Shown one piece after another: positions 59,650 to 64,000 of a stretch of DNA of 64,000 bases. Made by a program: the position numbers and the translations under genes. The notes below the pieces were generated by a model. The model worked only from the letters and a program-made list of their open reading frames with translations. It was not told the origin of the DNA and searched no databases. Source of the DNA: Merluccius polli (taxonomy: Eukaryota > Chordata > Actinopteri > Gadiformes > Merlucciidae); contig JAOPHQ010004296.1 of the NCBI GenBank assembly GCA_030340625.1, positions 62,001-126,000 on the forward strand, written 5' to 3'. Each line of letters starts with the position of its first letter. The first letter of the stretch is position 1.

Positions 59650-60860
59650 AATCAAAGCCGAGTCAGTTTACCTTTTTATGACGCATATATACTTAGATTT
59701 ACTACATACGATTACATGCACCAATTCCCTTAAAAAATAAAATGTAAAAGTGACCACACATGAGAGGATAAGCCATCTAAACTCATGCTTTGTTTTTGAC
59801 TCATTGACACCCTCCGACGATTGATCATTTTTAACCAACTGACAACAATGACAACACGTGTTACCAATGAGTATGGAATTGTAACAGATTGAATAATTAA
59901 TATATGAATCTGGTAAACTTTTGCTGCTCAAAAACGTGCTTCACTTGTTCCAGATTTAGCTTGAGCTTTGCGTCATTTTCCCCAGATTGACCAAATAAAC
60001 ACCCCTCTAAAATGCACTGCAATCTTCATGTCACCTTTTCACACATATAAAATTTGAATTATGTTAAATCTAAATCTTGAATCTAAATCTACATTTTATG
60101 TCTAAATCTAAATCCTAAATCTAAATGCTAAATCTGAAGCTAAATCGTAAGGCCTGTACAGATCAATGAGACTGGCAACGACACTGGATGCAACTGGCAA
60201 CTACTTGAACTACTTGAAGAATGACAAAATAACATTGTGAAACTGGACGTTCAAAGCCCTGAAGCACCACCGGAGAGTCCCTCAAACGCCGGGAAAGCGC
60301 TGAAGCCCTACGTGGCTCTTGCAGTGGTAGAGACCGTGTGCTAATAACTTTATGCCAGTAGTTTGAAGCTGGTGATGCACCGGCTCATCCGAAAACACAA
60401 CACCTACTCCAGGGACTATATTTCACCCGGAGAAACACTACATTAACGATAACGGCAACTGATGAGACAAAATATCAACGCAGTGAGTTTACCACTTGTT
60501 ACATTTTTATAATTTCCCCTTTTAAAATAAGTTTGTCCAACGCATAGGTTCAGATTTAAAGCAGGAATGTCAGGATGTGATGTAAAGCTTATAACAATAA
60601 AACACTGTACACCTTAACTCTAGCGGCAATGCTTTTCTCCCAGTCCCCGGTGTGTTAAACCCTAGGAACCGGAGCACACTAACAACCAGAGTGGCTGAAG
60701 CGAAAACCCAGAACAGGTTTCTTCACATTACCGTTGCTGACTTTTGTTTTTTTCCGCAAACAAGTCATTTTAATGTTGTGGCCCATCCACCCTGTTATGG
60801 CCTGTGCTGTTTGCTAATTGGCTGAAGAGAAATAGCCACGTTCTAAAACTGCACTTGGCG
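59650..60860. other. Gene-free stretch
   Basis: No gene recognised. Around 60055-60150 there is a loose repeat of TAAATCTAAATC. Confidence 0.4.
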
Positions 60861-61019
60861 ATTTGGGAGAGAGAGAGAGAGAGAGGAGGGACCCGGCCGG
60901 CGGGGACAGGGGCGCATGCTCACGACGGGTAGGGACATGTGGGATGCAAGGTCGTCCGATGCTGCTCAGACTCCAGGGGAGCCTCCTCTGGCCCGGTCGC
61001 TTTTTTCCACCCTTGAGCA

Positions 61020-62573
61020 GTCTTGTGACGACACTCTACGCTCAGCCTTTGACCAGGTGATAAAGATTGATGGACAGCCGGTACGCCCTGACGCGGTTGT
61101 CACCTTTTCCCCACTTTACAGTTTATATGGCGAGTTGTGACACTCAGTCAGGGGAAGATGTGAGCCAGTTGCTCATCCCGGAAAGCCGTCGGGAAATGGT
61201 TTTCCAGGCGGCCCGATGGCTGGTTGCTGCGATAAAACACATAACCGGCTCATGGCCCTTTTCTATTGGCTAGGCATTCACGCGGATGTGCGTCGGTGGT
61301 GCGCGTCCTGTCGTGAATGTTGGTTAGTTAATCCCCCGGCCACCACAAAAGCGCCGTTGTGCCCACTACCACTTATTGAGACGCCCTTCGAGAGAATTGT
61401 CATGGATCTCATCGGGCCATTAGACCGCAGCGCACAGGGATACCGATTTGCATTACTCATTGTAGATTACACAACCTGTTATCCCGAGGCAGTGCCACTG
61501 CGCTCCATCTTGGCGAAACGCGTAGCGCAGGCGCTGTTTCAAGTAATCTCCCGAGTTGGGATCTCAAAAGAGATTCTAACTGATCAAGGCACTGTGTGTG
61601 ACACTTTATGTAACGCATACTACGCGAACATTGTCGGTTACTTGCGGTTATATCTATTAGGACCAGCGTATACCATCCCCAGACAGATGGCCTGGTTTAA
61701 CAAGACGTTAAAGTCCATGCTGTGAAAGTTCGTGCATGAAGATAGTCACAATTGTGATACATGGCTCGACCCTCTAGTATTCACAGTACGGGAGGTTCCT
61801 CAGGCCTCCACAGGGTTTTCCCCAATTGAACTGTTGTTTGGCAGACGGCCCAGGGGCGTATTGGACCAGAACAAAGAAAACTGGGAGGAGGGTCCAAGAG
61901 TCCGAGAATTTGCTTCAGGCCCAGGAACGTCAGCGTCAGCCGTAGAGGCTGAGACAATTCACACCAGGAGATAAAGTACTTGCATTGCTTCCCACATCCA
62001 GCTCAAAAGGACCCCTGTGGTGACACGGCGGGTCAGGGATGTCGGCACGTTCCTACAGGGGTGGGGCGGCACAGATGCGGTTATCCGGGAGGGTGAGCTG
62101 GGGCCGGAGGTTATAAAATCGAAACAATCTGCCCCGGTCTCCCGTGATAGACACCTTTCTCCACGTCCGAGAACAACCGAGGTCGCCGAGTTGCAGGTTT
62201 CGTCAGCGGTTTGCTGACGTATTCTCTCCCCTACCGGGACGCACATCGCTCATTAACTGCATAGAAACGTCCCCAGGCGGGACAGTTAAGTCACGGCCAT
62301 ACAGGGTAACGGACAATTGTTCAGGTGGAATTAAAGGCTGCTGGAAATGGGGTAATAGAAGAGTCGTACAGTGGCTGGTCTAGTGCCATTGTGCTTGTGC
62401 GCAAGTCTGATGGGTCTATTCGGTTCTGTGTTGACTACTGCAAGGTGAATGAGGTGTCCAAGTTCGATGCCTATCCGATGCCCCGGGTCGACGACCTCCT
62501 ACGGCACGGTGGGCGGGAGGGCAAGAGGGCGGTGCGGCTCAATCGCGGGAATCGACGCAGCTGTGAGGGGTAA
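61020..62573 (+). mobile_element. Broken Ty3-related pol with integrase before RT (Gmr1-type)
   Basis: The integrase comes first. The zinc-finger region has CASCREC at about 61305-61325 with the upstream histidine part disrupted. The catalytic core starts FERIVMDLIGPLD at about 61390 (first Asp), then ILTDQGT at about 61572-61592 (second Asp). The C-terminal GFSPIELLFGRRPRGV block is at about 61818-61860. Linker sequence with DRHLSPRPRT (about 62141) and DVFSPLPGRT (about 62217) then leads into the RT N-terminus, IVLVRKSDGSIRFCVDY at about 62388-62437 and FDAYPMPRVDDLL at about 62464-62502. Stops and frameshifts separate the blocks, the region carrying the integrase glutamate is disrupted, and the RT is truncated before its catalytic YxDD. 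IN-before-RT with a Ty3-like RT is the hallmark of Gmr1 elements, first described in Atlantic cod. Confidence 0.85.
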
Positions 62574-62579
62574 TGAGTG

Positions 62580-64000
62580 ATAGACTATATATGTACTCAT
62601 GTTGGTTCTGCTCTGGCCCCCTACAGTGAGGCCGGGTCCAGTGCCCGTGATCGCCAGTGGGCCTACCGGATTATTATGTGTGCAGATTATGGCGTGTGCG
62701 ATTATTGTGTGCAGTTTATTGCATGTGCGGCAGTCGAACCGTGGGGTTGCGGCACGAGGTGTCGGCCTGATCGGAGAAAAAAAAAGACAATAAAAAGACT
62801 ATTGCCGTGACCTGCGTGGTTTATGATGAAATGGTTTATTTATGATCAGATGAAAACAATATTTTCGGGTATGGCTGTTGTTGACACTGATGAAAAGTGC
62901 AAGCAAGTAACATCTTTTGTGTATGTTTTACAATCTCTTCGCTTCACTTTTCCTGATCTTGCAACATTTTGTTGTGGAGCAGGGAGAGCATTTCCTGATC
63001 CTGGAACATTTGTTGCGCCATGGATGGGAGAGGTACCTGAATAAAGTAAAAGATTAAAATATAATACTTGTGTGTTGATACAATAGAAACCTTAAGAGGC
63101 AATGAGGACAACCAATTGTATCAGTAGGTCACTAGTATTTTCTGGTCTGCTTCTCACATGGACTTCACTCCATTTGCCCATCCCCATCATAGACGCATTG
63201 GCCTTTGGATCGTACATCAACATTGCCGCCATATTGGAGAGGTTAAGACTGGCCTGTACACTTGTTGCATTTTGGATGTATTGTCTGGTTATTTGCAGGC
63301 GCATCGTCACCTTTGCACGTGAAACATTTTTGCCATTGCCTTGTGGTCACTTGTATTAGGCTTAACTATTTTGTTGAATATTCTTTGGCCAAATTCAGTT
63401 AAAACTACTTTTATATCGAACATGCCCGTGCTTGTGTATCATAACTGCTTTTACTGAAAAAACGAGAACCTCTTTATATAAAGTAACTGAAGTCATGAAA
63501 AGCAATTATTTTCTTAGCACCCCCACGTATCGGTCAAGCTCCCCCTTAGCACCGGGAGAGAAAAAAACCTGGCGCCGTGTCTGGCTTCTCACATGGACTT
63601 CACTCCATTTGCCCATCCCCATCGCCGCCATATTAGAGAGGTTAAGATTGGCCTGTAAACAAATACAAGTAAACAGGGGAGCTGCGGATAAAACATATGA
63701 ATTAATTATAATTGTGGATAAAAAAAACACTGTAACGTTTACATTATAGTGGGTTTATGATCGATGTGGAGTAGAAAAATAAATAAATAAATTGCCTAGC
63801 CTACTCCTTGTAGATGATAAACCCTTGAGCATAAAAACGACTCACTGTGCAAGTTGCACAAACTCCAGCCTGTCAGGACATCGAGTCCACACATATCTGA
63901 ACAGGAAAAGGCACAGTGCTAGCTTGGTGCCTGGGTCACTCTGTGCAGGTGAAGAGACGCATCTGTTATGCCAAGCTTATGAATGAGATGAAGCTTATGA
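62580..64000. other. Gene-free right end with a direct repeat
   Basis: Sequence at about 63152-63250 (TTCTCACATGGACTTCACTC ... GAGAGGTTAAGACTGGCCTGT) recurs at about 63587-63655 without an inner segment of roughly 30-40 bases. No gene recognised. Confidence 0.55.

Noticed and set aside
61020..62573. Integrase before RT interpreted as an inversion or two separate element fragments.
   Set aside because: Both are on the same strand and joined by conserved linker blocks, which fits the native Gmr1 order better.

Overview
The window looks like a repeat-dense teleost fish chromosome segment. Genes are split into short exons with GT/AG introns and phase-1 Ig exons. Microsatellites are abundant: (AC)n, (ATT)n, (TATG)n, (TA)n, GACA/GATA. 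The interspersed repeats are of teleost type: hAT MITEs, an esterase+RT LINE, a Gmr1-type LTR element, a SINE and foldback DNA elements. The species cannot be fixed from the sequence alone.

The recognisable genes all belong to the immunoglobulin superfamily. From left to right they are: (1) a nectin/PVR-like V exon with its signal peptide on the minus strand (5.56-6.43 kb; the rest is not found); (2) a CEACAM-like minus-strand gene with signal peptide, V and two C2 domains but no visible membrane exon (21.8-25.2 kb); (3) a complete CEACAM-like minus-strand gene, SP-V-C2-C2-TM with a very short tail (28.5-30.6 kb, 350 aa); (4) a decayed minus-strand relative (32.6-37.1 kb); (5) head-to-head with it, a complete plus-strand receptor, SP-V-C2-C2-TM-tail, with an ITIM and an ITSM-like motif (37.6-42.4 kb, 406 aa); (6,7) a second copy of the (4)+(5) pair made by tandem duplication (46.9-54.1 kb; plus-strand protein 400 aa); (8) a distinct plus-strand protein with three cysteine-rich Ig domains (57.0-59.5 kb, 332 aa). 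Most V domains lack the canonical disulfide, as the N domains of mammalian CEACAMs do.

The tandem duplication (about 33.06-45.90 and 45.91-56.37 kb) is the centre of interest. Its breakpoint lies inside an Ig exon of the minus-strand gene. Because the copies are otherwise very similar, each serves as an empty site for transposons that landed later in the other. Six such insertions are resolved in copy 1 and three in copy 2, most with exact target-site duplications, including two solo LTRs. The V exons of the two plus-strand receptors differ by about twenty amino-acid-changing substitutions against one silent one, while introns, the first C2 exon and the neighbouring minus-strand V exon are nearly or fully identical. 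The signalling tails have diverged too: copy 2 has lost the YVN tyrosine and the ITSM threonine.

The first 20 kb is mainly mobile DNA: two related foldback elements with long inverted arms (1-2.34 kb and 7.07-10.76 kb, the latter with nested arm systems and a 7-bp target duplication), an antisense LINE remnant (11.4-14.2 kb) between the arms of another foldback structure, and a third foldback (17.7-19.4 kb). The right end (61.0-62.6 kb) holds a broken Ty3-related pol whose integrase lies upstream of its reverse transcriptase, the Gmr1 arrangement.
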